The position numbers and the translations under genes were made by a program. Under the pieces are notes generated by a model that did no database searches, was not told the DNA's origin, and saw nothing but the letters and a program-made list of their open reading frames with translations. A stretch of 64,000 nucleotides of DNA from an uncultured Collinsella sp. (GTDB lineage Bacteria; Actinomycetota; Coriobacteriia; Coriobacteriales; Coriobacteriaceae): NCBI GenBank assembly GCA_900541045.1, contig UQID01000003.1, positions 59,691-123,690 of the forward strand, written 5' to 3'. Of the stretch, positions 18,566 to 26,804 are shown piece by piece; the first letter of the stretch is position 1, and every line of letters starts with the position of its first letter.

Positions 18566-18613
18566 GGACTCATAATCCCTGGGTTCTGGGTTCGAATCCC
18601 GGAGGGCCCACCA
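18566..18613 (+). other. ICE attachment site: displaced 3' half of a CAT-anticodon tRNA
   Basis: The sequence reads as a tRNA 3' half: anticodon loop CTCATAA (anticodon CAT, Met or Ile2 type), a T arm with GGGTTCGAATCCC, acceptor strand AGGGCCC, discriminator A and an encoded CCA. No D arm or 5' acceptor strand lies to its left; instead AT-rich element DNA does. This is the scar expected when an element integrates into the 3' end of a tRNA gene. The intact tRNA, rebuilt with element sequence, should lie at the far left end of the ICE, outside the window. Confidence 0.8.
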
Positions 18614-18622
18614 GCATCTACC

Positions 18623-18664
18623 AGCGGTTTCTCTGATTTCCAGTCAATCGGGGAAACCGCTTTC
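18623..18664 (+). terminator. Terminator of the original tRNA
   Basis: Stem GCGGTTTC/GAAACCGC followed by TTTCG, directly after the displaced tRNA end, so the host terminator stayed with the displaced fragment. The next 200 bases (18,665-18,870) are AT-rich and show no gene. Confidence 0.6.
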
Positions 18665-18871
18665 GTATTTGTTTTTCCTTCTCGAATCCTCGTGTTTCTT
18701 CTGTCTATCCATAACTATCCACAACTGCAAAATGCAAAAAAAACTTCATTGCTAGGAACTGCACAGCATCATATTGGATAGCCGGATTCAACTTAAATGG
18801 AAAGGTATTGATTTAACGTAAAGATAATTCTAATACATACACATTTTGGGACTGTACCCGAAACGAACGGG

Positions 18872-18898
18872 TATAATCGACGTATTACATCGTATTAC
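18872..18898 (+). promoter_or_regulatory. Toxin-antitoxin promoter and repeat operator
   Basis: A TATAAT -10 element at 18872-18877 is followed by two direct copies of CGTATTAC (18881 and 18891), spaced 10 bases apart, one helical turn. Such repeats suit a ribbon-helix-helix antitoxin dimer pair, so autoregulation is likely. Confidence 0.5.
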
Positions 18899-18914
18899 GT
18901 TGATTGGAGTAACC

Positions 18915-19142
18915 ATGGCCATGAGTGCGACCGCCATTAGGTTCGACGAGGGAGAGAAGGACTGGATCCAGTCCTATGCGAGCGTCCTCGGCATGTCCTT
19001 TTCTGAATTCGTGAGGAGTGCCGCCCTCGAGAAGGTCGAAGAGGCAGCTGATATCAAGGCATACAACGAGGCGTTGGTAGAAGATGACGGCACCCGCTAC
19101 TCGATGGATGACGTCATGCGCATGGCCATGGAGGCCGAATGA
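18915..19142 (+). CDS. RelB-type ribbon-helix-helix antitoxin
   Basis: The start at 18915 follows GGAGTAACC; a longer frame to 18846 would include the promoter. The 75-residue product has a beta strand (SATAIRFDEGEK) and two helices around a turn (YASVLGMSFSEFVRSAAL), the ribbon-helix-helix fold, then an acidic tail that would bind the toxin. It overlaps the toxin start by 4 bases (ATGA), the usual coupling in such pairs. Confidence 0.85.
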   Translation: MAMSATAIRFDEGEKDWIQSYASVLGMSFSEFVRSAALEKVEEAADIKAYNEALVEDDGTRYSMDDVMRMAMEAE

Positions 19143-19423
19143 GCTTCAGTGTCGAGTGGTCCAAGGCTGCGGCCAAGCAACTTGTCAAGATCCCGAAAAA
19201 GCAAAGGCTCATCGTCCTGTCCTGGGTCCAAGAACATCTTAATGGATGCGAAGACCCACGTCTCGCACCGAACGGAAAACAGCTTCAGGGCACCGACTCC
19301 GGTTGGCGCTGGCGCGTCGGGGTCTACCGTATCCTGGGGAGGGTCGAGGATGGGAAGGCCGTCGTCGAGGTCGTGAGGGTCGGCCACCGCCAGGGCGTCT
19401 ACAAAAACATGCCGCGGATATAG
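19139..19423 (+). CDS. RelE/ParE-type toxin
   Basis: The 94-residue protein has the RelE-like order: VEWSKAAAKQLVKIPKKQRLI at the N-terminus, a central GWRWRVGVYRILGRVEDG, and VVEVVRVGHRQGVYK at the end. The Arg in RWRVGVYRI and the C-terminal His and Tyr are at the places used by RelE for mRNA cleavage. Coupled to the antitoxin, it would cleave mRNA on ribosomes when freed. Confidence 0.85.
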   Translation: MSFSVEWSKAAAKQLVKIPKKQRLIVLSWVQEHLNGCEDPRLAPNGKQLQGTDSGWRWRVGVYRILGRVEDGKAVVEVVRVGHRQGVYKNMPRI

Positions 19424-19532
19424 CCTTCGCAGAGTCAGGCTGCCCGTCACGGCTTGGGCCGGTTTCGTGGCGGACGGCCCATGGGACGCGCCCGCGGGGC
19501 GCCGCCGCCGAAAGATTTTTCCAAAATTGTCC

Positions 19533-19561
19533 TTGCATCGCCGTCCGAGTTCCCGTATAGT
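19533..19561 (+). promoter_or_regulatory. Promoter of tRNA-Ala
   Basis: TTGCAT (19533-19538) and TATAGT (19556-19561) are separated by 17 bases and end 12 bases before the tRNA. Confidence 0.7.
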
Positions 19562-19573
19562 ACTTCTTCGCAC

Positions 19574-19646
19574 GGGGGCGTAGCTCAGCTGGGAGAGCGC
19601 TTGACTGGCAGTCAAGAGGTCAGGGGTTCGATCCCCCTCGTCTCCA
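19574..19646 (+). tRNA. tRNA-Ala (GGC)
   Basis: Folds as a cloverleaf with acceptor GGGGGCG/CGTCTCC, D arm GCTC...GAGC, anticodon stem CTTGA/TCAAG around loop CTGGCAG (anticodon GGC) and T arm GGGGTTCGATCCCC. The acceptor contains the G3-U70 pair that identifies tRNA-Ala. The CCA end is not encoded (ACCC follows). Confidence 0.97.
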
Positions 19647-19661
19647 CCCGAGCATTGAATG

Positions 19662-19690
19662 AGGCTCCAACGCAAGTTGGGGCCTTTTTT
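19662..19690 (+). terminator. Terminator after tRNA-Ala
   Basis: Ten-base stem AGGCTCCAAC/GTTGGGGCCT with a GCAA loop, followed by six T. Confidence 0.9.
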
Positions 19691-19721
19691 CATATAGGCA
19701 CACAAGGTCAAAGGCGGCACC

Positions 19722-21758
19722 ATGATCCTCCTGGTCGACAAGATCGAAAAAAGCTTCGGCGCGCGCGTCCTCTTTAGCGGCGCGTCTTTCCAGATCAACC
19801 CCGGCGAGCGCTTTGCGCTCGTGGGACCCAACGGCGCCGGCAAAACCACCATGCTCAAAATCATCATGGGCATCGACAGCCCCGACGCCGGCCAGGTCCA
19901 GTACGCCAAGGACTGCCAGGTGGGCTACCTAGAGCAGGAAACCAACCTGGAGCACAAGGACACTAACATCCTCGCCGAGGTCATGGCGGCGGCCAAAGAA
20001 ATACGCCGCATGGGCGAGCGCGCCAACGAGCTGCAAGCCCAGATCACCGAGCTCTCCGAGCAGGGCAAGGACGTCGATGCACTCCTTAACGAATACGGCC
20101 AGGTCCAGGACCGCTTTGAGCACCTGGGCGGCTACGAGCTCGAGAGCAATGCTCGCAAAATCCTGTCCGGCCTGGGCTTTAAGGTCACCGACTTTGAGCG
20201 CCCGTGTTCCGAGTTCTCGGGCGGCTGGCAAATGCGCATCGCGCTCGCCAAACTCTTCCTGCGCCATCCCGACCTGCTGCTTCTGGACGAGCCCACTAAC
20301 CACCTGGACCTCGAGAGCGTCCAGTGGCTGCGCGGCTTTATCGCCAATTACGACGGCGCCGTTCTCATCGTCAGCCACGACCGCGCCTTCATGGACGCCT
20401 GCGTCGACCACATCGCCGCCCTCGAAAACCGCCGCGTAACCACCTACACCGGCAACTACAGCAGCTACCTCAAGCAGCGCGAGGACAACCTGGAGCAGAT
20501 GCGCGCCAAGCGTGCCGCGCAGGAGCGCGACATCGCCCACATGCAGGTCTTCGTCGACAAGTTCCGCTACAAGCCCACCAAGGCCGCCCAGGCGCAGGAG
20601 CGCATCCGCAAGATCGAGCAGATCAAAAAGGAGCTCGTCATCCTGCCCGAGGGCCACAAGCACATCGACTTTAAGTTCCCCGACCCGCCGCGCTCCGGCG
20701 ACATGGTCGTGGGCCTGGAGGGCGTGTCCAAGTCCTACGGCAACAAGCACATCTACAGCGACATCGACCTCAAGCTCTACCGCGGCGAGCACGTGGCGCT
20801 CGTCGGCCCCAACGGCGCCGGCAAGTCCACCCTCATGAAGATCCTCGCCGGCCTGGAGCCGCCCACCACCGGCACGCGCGACCTGGGCACCAACGTGGGT
20901 GTGGCCTACTATGCCCAGCACGCGCTCGAGGGCATGACCGAATCGAACACCGTCCTGCAAGAGATCGACACCGTCACGCCCAAGTGGACCGTGCCGCAGC
21001 AGCGCAGCCTGCTGGGTGCCTTCCTGTTTAGCGACAACGACGCAATCGAAAAGCAGGTACGCGTCCTCTCCGGCGGTGAAAAGGCGCGTCTGGCCCTGGC
21101 CAAGATGCTCGTAGCCCCCGAGGCGCTCCTGTGCCTGGACGAGCCCACCAACCACCTGGACATCGACTCGGTGGACATGCTCGAGAACGCCCTGCAAAAC
21201 TTCCCCGGCACCATCGTGCTGATCAGCCACGACGAGCACCTGGTGCGTGCCGTGGCCAACCGCATCATCGACATCCGCGACGGCAAGGTCACGGTCTACG
21301 ACGGCGACTACGACTACTACCTCTACAAACGCGAGGATCTCGCTGCCCGCGCCGCTGCCGAGGCGGCAGGGGAGAGCGCGCCGGCGGCGAGCAAGAGCAC
21401 CAAGCCTGCCAGCGCCGCCCAGGCCAGCAGCACCGCTGCGGCCCCCAAGCCGGCCGAGGGCAAAAAGACCAAGGAGCAAAAGCGCGCCGAGGCCCAGGCC
21501 CGCGCCGCGCTCAACAAAAAGCTCAAGGGCGTTCGCAACCAGCTCAAGAAGATCGAGGCGGAGCTGGACAAAAAGCGCGCCCGCTATGACGAGCTTATGG
21601 AATTGATGGCAAGCGAAGAGCTTTATGCCGATCAGGACAAGTTCAACGCCGCGCTGGGGGAATATAACGGCCTTAAGCAAGAGCTGCCCAAGCTCGAGGA
21701 CGAATGGCTGGAGCTTTCCACCCAGATCGAAGAGGAGACCGCGCGTGAACTCTCGTAA
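19722..21758 (+). CDS. ABC-F family ATPase (ribosome-associated)
   Basis: The 678-residue protein has two ABC domains and no membrane segments. Walker A sites are GPNGAGKT (35-42) and GPNGAGKS in the second half; signatures are FSGGWQMR and LSGGEKAR; both are followed by LLLDEPTNHLD-type Walker B motifs. After an Ala/Ser/Lys-rich linker the C-terminus forms a coiled coil (LNKKLKGVRNQLKKIEAEL), as in Uup/YdiF-like members. ABC-F proteins act on the ribosome E site in translation or antibiotic protection; the exact subgroup is not clear by eye. It begins the housekeeping run. Confidence 0.95.
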   Translation: MILLVDKIEKSFGARVLFSGASFQINPGERFALVGPNGAGKTTMLKIIMGIDSPDAGQVQYAKDCQVGYLEQETNLEHKDTNILAEVMAAAKEIRRMGERANELQAQITELSEQGKDVDALLNEYGQVQDRFEHLGGYELESNARKILSGLGFKVTDFERPCSEFSGGWQMRIALAKLFLRHPDLLLLDEPTNHLDLESVQWLRGFIANYDGAVLIVSHDRAFMDACVDHIAALENRRVTTYTGNYSSYLKQREDNLEQMRAKRAAQERDIAHMQVFVDKFRYKPTKAAQAQERIRKIEQIKKELVILPEGHKHIDFKFPDPPRSGDMVVGLEGVSKSYGNKHIYSDIDLKLYRGEHVALVGPNGAGKSTLMKILAGLEPPTTGTRDLGTNVGVAYYAQHALEGMTESNTVLQEIDTVTPKWTVPQQRSLLGAFLFSDNDAIEKQVRVLSGGEKARLALAKMLVAPEALLCLDEPTNHLDIDSVDMLENALQNFPGTIVLISHDEHLVRAVANRIIDIRDGKVTVYDGDYDYYLYKREDLAARAAAEAAGESAPAASKSTKPASAAQASSTAAAPKPAEGKKTKEQKRAEAQARAALNKKLKGVRNQLKKIEAELDKKRARYDELMELMASEELYADQDKFNAALGEYNGLKQELPKLEDEWLELSTQIEEETARELS

Positions 21759-22041
21759 AGCCGCTGCCGTGGCGATGAGCATCATCGCCATCGCCTGTCG
21801 CATCTGCGGCATCTTTATGAGCGCGATGACCGTGCTGCTGTGCTTTAGCGGCCTCACCGCCAAGCTGCAGATCGTGGGCTTTGTCGTCGAGCTTTCGCGC
21901 GCACTGCCGAGCGCCATCGCCGGCTACGGCGTCATCACGTCGCCCTTTGGCGGTGTGTTCCGCCTGGATTACGCCATCGTGGCCGTCATCCTGTTTGTGG
22001 CCGACTACCTGCTCACGCGCGCCTCGCACCGCGTCCGCTAG
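21745..22041 (+). CDS. small membrane protein
   Basis: A GTG start at 21745, within the last codons of the ABC-F gene, gives 98 residues. Three hydrophobic segments are visible (IIAIACRICGIFMSAMTVLLCF, an AIAGYGVI stretch and AIVAVILFVADYLL). No family was recognised. The frame continues upstream, but only as a shadow of the ABC-F gene. The overlap suggests coupling. Confidence 0.6.
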   Translation: MNSRKAAAVAMSIIAIACRICGIFMSAMTVLLCFSGLTAKLQIVGFVVELSRALPSAIAGYGVITSPFGGVFRLDYAIVAVILFVADYLLTRASHRVR

Positions 22042-22050
22042 GGGAGTGAC

Positions 22051-22734
22051 ATGTCCTGCAGCTACCTCATGAACCTGCTCGCCAGCGCCTTTGCCGTCAT
22101 CGTCGGCATCGTGATCCACGAGAGCGCGCACGCCGCCGCGGCCTGGGCGCTCGGCGACAAGACGGCCCGTTCGCGCGGGCGCGTCTCGCTCAACCCGCTC
22201 AACCATATCGACCCGTTTGGCACCATTCTTCTGCCGCTGCTGATGCTCGCCGCCGGCGGCCCGGTGTTCGCCTTTGCCAAGCCCGTGCCCGTCTACCTCA
22301 ACAACCTCAAGCACCCCAAGCGCGACGAGGTCCTGGTGAGCGTGGCCGGCCCCGCATCGAACATCACGTTGGCATGCCTTGCCGCCGCCCTCATGCATGC
22401 GGCATACGGCAACCTCTACGCCAGCATGTCCTTTGCCGTGGCCTCCCAAATCATGAACTTCGGCGCCACCTTTATCGTGGTCAACCTGTCGCTCGCGTTC
22501 TTTAACCTCATCCCGATCCCGCCGCTCGACGGCTCGTCGATTATCGTGCCGTTCCTCAAAGGCAAGGCGCTCGCCAACTACTATCGTTTGCAGCAATACG
22601 CCATGCCCATCCTCATCCTGGTCCTGTACCTGCTGCCCATGTGGACCGGTATCGACGTGATCGGGCGCTATTTCGACGTTACCGTGTATCCGCTGGCCGA
22701 GTGGCTGCTCAACTTCGCAATCGCCGGCATCTAA
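22051..22734 (+). CDS. M50-family site-2 protease-like protein
   Basis: The 227-residue polytopic protein carries zinc motif HESAH at 23-27 and a second conserved motif IPIPPLDGS (the NPDG-type motif) near residue 160. Both match compact rhomboid-free site-2 proteases of the SpoIVFB/YwhC group, which cut within the membrane. Five or so hydrophobic segments are present. It follows the small membrane protein by 9 bases and precedes scpA by 84. Confidence 0.9.
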   Translation: MSCSYLMNLLASAFAVIVGIVIHESAHAAAAWALGDKTARSRGRVSLNPLNHIDPFGTILLPLLMLAAGGPVFAFAKPVPVYLNNLKHPKRDEVLVSVAGPASNITLACLAAALMHAAYGNLYASMSFAVASQIMNFGATFIVVNLSLAFFNLIPIPPLDGSSIIVPFLKGKALANYYRLQQYAMPILILVLYLLPMWTGIDVIGRYFDVTVYPLAEWLLNFAIAGI

Positions 22735-22818
22735 GGTAAACTTACAGGTCGACCGTGCAAAACGGTCACAGCATGCACCCAAACCGCGCCGCGAAGGCGC
22801 CGTCAAAGGAGGTCGAAG

Positions 22819-23628
22819 ATGTCGTATCGCGTGTCGACGCAGGTCTACAGCGGACCGTTCGACCTGCTGCTCCAGCTGGTAACCCGCCAAAAAGTTGATA
22901 TCGGCGCCATCTCGATCAGCGAGGTGGCCGAGCAGTACCTTGCCGAGGCCGAGCGCATCGAGGCGCTGGACTTGGACGTGGCGAGCGACTTTTTGCTGGT
23001 CGCGGCAACCCTTCTGGACATCAAGGCCGCCTCGCTGGTGCCCCAAGAAGCCCCGAGCAAAACCGTTGACGATGACGAGGACGACGAAGACCTCGAGGAA
23101 CTCAGTGCGCTCGACGGCGACGCCCTGCGCGAGGTCCTGATCCAGCGTCTGATCGCCTACAAGCAGTTTAAGGGCGCGGCGGCGGCGCTTGGCGCGCGTA
23201 TGCAGGCCGAGAGCCGCATGCATCCGCGCGTGGCCGGCCCCGACCCCGAGTTTCTAGGCCTTATGCCCGACTACCTGGCCGGCATCACCCTGCGTGGCCT
23301 CGCCGTCATCTGCGCCGACCTAGCCGGCAAGCGCCAGACCTTCCTGCTGGAGGCCGAGCACGTGGCACCGCATCGCGTGCCGCTCGACCTGACGGTGGCC
23401 TCGGTCGACCGCTTTACCATGGCGCACCAAACCTGTACCTTCCGCGAGCTGCTGGACGGCGACGCCACCACCGAGCAGCTCGTCGTCACCTTCCTGGCCA
23501 TGTTGGAGCTTGCCAAACGCGGCTCGCTCACGCTGAGCCAGGACGAGATCTTTGGAACCATTCAAATCAACCGCGTCGAGGGCGCCGAGGCATACGTGCC
23601 CGGCGAGGGCCCCGAGCTCACCGAATAG
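22819..23628 (+). CDS. scpA: Segregation and condensation protein A
   Basis: The 269-residue protein starts with YSGPFDLLLQLVTRQKVDI, the SMC-binding N-terminal signature of the kleisin ScpA, and ends with a winged-helix region (LELAKRGSLTLSQDEIFGTIQI). ScpA bridges SMC heads in the bacterial condensin that compacts and separates chromosomes. AAAGGAGG precedes the start. scpB follows directly, as in most genomes. Confidence 0.97.
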   Translation: MSYRVSTQVYSGPFDLLLQLVTRQKVDIGAISISEVAEQYLAEAERIEALDLDVASDFLLVAATLLDIKAASLVPQEAPSKTVDDDEDDEDLEELSALDGDALREVLIQRLIAYKQFKGAAAALGARMQAESRMHPRVAGPDPEFLGLMPDYLAGITLRGLAVICADLAGKRQTFLLEAEHVAPHRVPLDLTVASVDRFTMAHQTCTFRELLDGDATTEQLVVTFLAMLELAKRGSLTLSQDEIFGTIQINRVEGAEAYVPGEGPELTE

Positions 23629-23639
23629 GAGCGCCAACC

Positions 23640-24359
23640 ATGTCAACCCTTTCCACGCTGGAGGCAAACAGCCTCAAAGGCGCCCTCGAGGCGCTGTTGC
23701 TGGTGTCGAGCGACCCCGTGAGCGCACCCGCGCTGGCAGGTGCGCTGGATATCGCCCCGGGCGAGTGCGCGTCGCTTTTGGCCGAGCTCAAGGTTGAGTA
23801 CGAGGAAGCCAACCGCGGCTTTCAGCTGCGCGAGGTCGCCGGTGGCTGGCGCCTGTTTACACACCCCGCCTACCACGACGTGGTCGAGGCCTATGTGCTG
23901 AGCTGGGACACGCAAAAGCTGTCGCAGGCGGCGCTCGAGACTCTGGCCGTCATCGCCTATCACCAGCCCGTCACGCGCGAGGTGGTCAAGGGCATCCGCG
24001 GCGTCAACTCCGACGGCGTCATCGCGTCGCTCGTGGACAAAGGCCTAGTGCGCGAGCTCGGCCGCGACCCCGAGCGCGGTCAGGCCATCATCTACGGCAC
24101 GACTAACGCCTTCTTGGAAAAGTTCGGCCTGCGCTCCACCCGCGACCTGCCCAATCTGGAGCAGTTTGCTCCCGACGAGCAGTCGCGCCAGTTTATCCGC
24201 GAGCGCCTGAGCGGCCGCAGCATTCAGTCCACGCTCGAGGAGCAGGCCGAGGACCTGGACGAAGAGCGCGAACTGATCGATACCGATGTTGAGGACACCG
24301 ATGACGCAGGGCTTCTGCCCGCAGGTGTTACCTCGGAGGACATGCATGACGAGGACTAA
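23640..24359 (+). CDS. scpB: Segregation and condensation protein B
   Basis: The 239-residue protein has the two winged-helix domains of ScpB: LKGALEALLLVSSDPVS at the start and ETLAVIAYHQPVTREVVKGIRGV in the middle, then an acidic tail. It forms a dimer that binds ScpA in the SMC complex. The tail overlaps the start of the next gene by 14 bases. Confidence 0.97.
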   Translation: MSTLSTLEANSLKGALEALLLVSSDPVSAPALAGALDIAPGECASLLAELKVEYEEANRGFQLREVAGGWRLFTHPAYHDVVEAYVLSWDTQKLSQAALETLAVIAYHQPVTREVVKGIRGVNSDGVIASLVDKGLVRELGRDPERGQAIIYGTTNAFLEKFGLRSTRDLPNLEQFAPDEQSRQFIRERLSGRSIQSTLEEQAEDLDEERELIDTDVEDTDDAGLLPAGVTSEDMHDED

Positions 24360-25317
24360 CGAAGCAGGGGAGGCGCGCGTCGCAAGCGCCACGGACACCG
24401 CAGCGCCCGTAGGCGATGCCCAGTCCGTCTACCCGCACATCATGCGCCTGCAGCGCTTTTTGGCGCGCGCGGGCGTGGCGAGCCGCCGCGGCTCGGAGGA
24501 CCTGATGACCGCCGGCCGCGTGACCGTCAACGGCCAGGTCGCGACCGAGCTGGGCACCAAGGTCGATGTCGACCGCGACCACATCGAGGTCGACGGCATG
24601 CCCGTCAAGCTCAACCAGGGAGCCGTGTACCTGATGCTCTACAAGCCGACCGGCTACCTCACCACCATGAGCGACCCGCAGGGGCGCCCTTGCGTGGCCG
24701 ACCTGGTCCCGCGCGACCGCTTTCCGGGGCTCTTCCCAGTGGGCCGCCTGGACCGCGACACCACGGGACTCTTGCTCTTTACCACCGACGGCGACCTGTC
24801 GCAGGACTTGCTGCACCCCAGCAAGCACGTCTACAAGACCTACCAGGCACTCGTGGACGGCCAGCTGTCCGACCGCGATCTTGCGCCGCTGCGTCGCGGC
24901 ATCGAGCTCGACGACGGTCTGTGCCAGCCGGCGATCTGCCGTGTCATCAACGCGCGCAAGGCCGAGGCCGTGGCCCCACAAGGCGTTAAGCCCGGGACCA
25001 CCGCCGTTGAGGTCATCATCCGCGAGGGCCGCAAGAACCAGGTCAAGCGCATGCTGAGCAAGATCCACCACCCGGTGATCCGCCTGCACCGCTGTAACTT
25101 TGCCGGCCTGGAGCTCAAGGACGTGGCCAAGGGCTCGTGGCGCGAGCTCACCGACCGCGAGGTACAGATTCTCAAGGCCGGCGGTATCCCGCCCAAGCAG
25201 GCCAACTCCAAGCGCGGCGCCGCGCCGGCGGCCAACCCCGCGACCCGTACGCGTCACCACGGCAGCCACGGCTCCGCGCCTAAGCGCAACACCTACCGCG
25301 AGCGCTACACGGACTAG
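24346..25317 (+). CDS. rluB: Pseudouridine synthase, RluB/RsuA family
   Basis: The start at 24346 lies in the end of scpB after CGGAGGAC. In the 323-residue product, an S4 RNA-binding domain (MRLQRFLARAGVASRRGSE) comes first, then the catalytic domain with GRLDRDTTGLLLFT, whose Asp is the catalytic residue, and EGRKNQVKRML. RluB-type enzymes make pseudouridine in 23S rRNA helix 90-region positions; RsuA-type specificity cannot be excluded. The basic tail (RTRHHGSHGSAPKR) is extra. scpA-scpB-rluB is a common Gram-positive order. Confidence 0.93.
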   Translation: MTRTNEAGEARVASATDTAAPVGDAQSVYPHIMRLQRFLARAGVASRRGSEDLMTAGRVTVNGQVATELGTKVDVDRDHIEVDGMPVKLNQGAVYLMLYKPTGYLTTMSDPQGRPCVADLVPRDRFPGLFPVGRLDRDTTGLLLFTTDGDLSQDLLHPSKHVYKTYQALVDGQLSDRDLAPLRRGIELDDGLCQPAICRVINARKAEAVAPQGVKPGTTAVEVIIREGRKNQVKRMLSKIHHPVIRLHRCNFAGLELKDVAKGSWRELTDREVQILKAGGIPPKQANSKRGAAPAANPATRTRHHGSHGSAPKRNTYRERYTD

Positions 25318-25383
25318 CCAGTCCGCCAAGCCGCAGCGTCCGCGTCCCATACCAGCACGTCAACCACCGAAAGGAAGCATTAC

Positions 25384-26070
25384 ATGATCGTCGCCATCGA
25401 CGGCCCCGCCGGTTCCGGCAAGTCCACCATCGCCAAGGAGATCGCCCGCCAGCTGGGCTTTAACAAGCTCGACACAGGCGCCATGTATCGCGCCGTTACC
25501 TTCGCCGCGCTCGACCGCGACATCGACCTGGACGACGAGGCGGCCATCGATGCCCTCGCCGAGCAGATCGAGATTCGCTTTACCAACGGCACCGGCGAGG
25601 ACACGCGTCTGACCATCGACGGCCAGGACGCCTCGGCTGCCATCCGCACCCCGCAGGTGGACGCCAACGTGTCCAAGGTCTCGGCCTACCCGGGCGTGCG
25701 CGCGGCCATGCTCATCCATCAGCGCCGCGCCGCCGAGGACCGCGATATCGTGGCCGAAGGTCGCGACATCGGAACCGTCGTGTTCCCCAACGCGCAGGTC
25801 AAGGTCTTCCTGACCGCCGACCCGCGCGAGCGTGCCCGTCGCCGCGTGCTGCAGCGCCACCAAAACGACGCTCAGCCGCTTGCTGCCGAGCAGCTCGAGG
25901 CCGAGGTCGACGAGACCCTCGACGCCCTCAAGCAGCGCGATAAGCTCGACAGCAGCCGCGAGGTCGCACCGCTCGTTCCCGCTGAGGACGCCGTGCACGT
26001 CGACTCCACCGCCCACACCATCGACGAGGTCGTCTCGATAATCGAGGACCTCATCAACCAAAGGAGGTAG
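25384..26070 (+). CDS. cmk: Cytidylate kinase
   Basis: The 228-residue protein starts with IDGPAGSGKSTIAKEIA (P-loop) and has LDTGAMYRA, EGRDIGTVVFPNAQVKVFLTA and RARRR, all typical of CMP kinase. It phosphorylates CMP and dCMP to the diphosphates. GAAAGGAAG precedes the start. The order cmk-plsC-ispH-der is a known Gram-positive cluster. Confidence 0.97.
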   Translation: MIVAIDGPAGSGKSTIAKEIARQLGFNKLDTGAMYRAVTFAALDRDIDLDDEAAIDALAEQIEIRFTNGTGEDTRLTIDGQDASAAIRTPQVDANVSKVSAYPGVRAAMLIHQRRAAEDRDIVAEGRDIGTVVFPNAQVKVFLTADPRERARRRVLQRHQNDAQPLAAEQLEAEVDETLDALKQRDKLDSSREVAPLVPAEDAVHVDSTAHTIDEVVSIIEDLINQRR

Positions 26071-26073
26071 CCC

Positions 26074-26802
26074 ATGCGCCTGTTTAAGCAGACGCCCGAG
26101 GATTACTACAACGCCCCCTACGCCGAGTTCCCGGCGCTCATCCGCGGCACCGTCGCCGTGGTCATGGGCATCCTGTGGGTCTTCTCCAAGCTCATGTGGC
26201 GCTGGAAGGTCGAGGACAGCGACCTGCTGTTTGAGCGCCAGGAAGGCCGCGGCAGTGTGGTCATCTGCAACCACACCTCAATGGCCGAGTTGCTGGCCGT
26301 GGAGACGGCGTTGTTCTTTGGCGGCCGCCGCATCCGCCCGATCTTTAAATCCGAGTTTGCCAAGACCAAGATTGTGCGCTGGGCCTTTAGCCGCGTGGGC
26401 GGCATTCCCGTCGAGCGTGGCACTGCAGACATGAAGTGTCTGCGTGCCGCCCAGCATGCGCTGCAGCGCGGCGAGGACGTCTTGATCTTCCCCGAGGGCA
26501 CGCGCATCCGCTCGCGCGAGATCAAACCCGAAGTCCACGGCGGCTTTGCGCTCATCGCTCAGATGGGCAAGGCGCCCGTCAACCCACTCGCCATTTGTGG
26601 TTGGTCCGATATTACGCCTAAGGGCAAAAAGCTCATGCGCCCCAAAAAATGCTGGATCCGTGCCGGCAAGGCCATCTCGCTTTCCGATGCTCCGGCCGAG
26701 CTCAAGCGCAAGGAACGCCTGGCATGGTTTGAGTCCGAAGCCATGAGTCGCGTCTACGCCATGCGCGATGACCTGTGCGCCGAGCACCCGGGCAGGTTCT
26801 AG
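26074..26802 (+). CDS. plsC: 1-acyl-glycerol-3-phosphate acyltransferase
   Basis: The 242-residue protein has the acyltransferase blocks: CNHTSMAELL (motif I), GGIPVERG (II), FPEGTRIRSRE (III) and KAPVNPLAICG (IV). It would add the second acyl chain in phosphatidic acid synthesis at the membrane. Motif I reads H-x4-E instead of the usual H-x4-D, a conservative but unusual change. It starts 4 bases after cmk. Confidence 0.92.
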   Translation: MRLFKQTPEDYYNAPYAEFPALIRGTVAVVMGILWVFSKLMWRWKVEDSDLLFERQEGRGSVVICNHTSMAELLAVETALFFGGRRIRPIFKSEFAKTKIVRWAFSRVGGIPVERGTADMKCLRAAQHALQRGEDVLIFPEGTRIRSREIKPEVHGGFALIAQMGKAPVNPLAICGWSDITPKGKKLMRPKKCWIRAGKAISLSDAPAELKRKERLAWFESEAMSRVYAMRDDLCAEHPGRF

Positions 26803-26804
26803 CC

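Noticed and set aside
19929..21917. Long minus-strand frame (662 codons) opposite the ABC-F gene
   Set aside because: Leu/Val/Gly-rich mirror of a high-GC gene on the other strand; the plus-strand protein has all ABC motifs.
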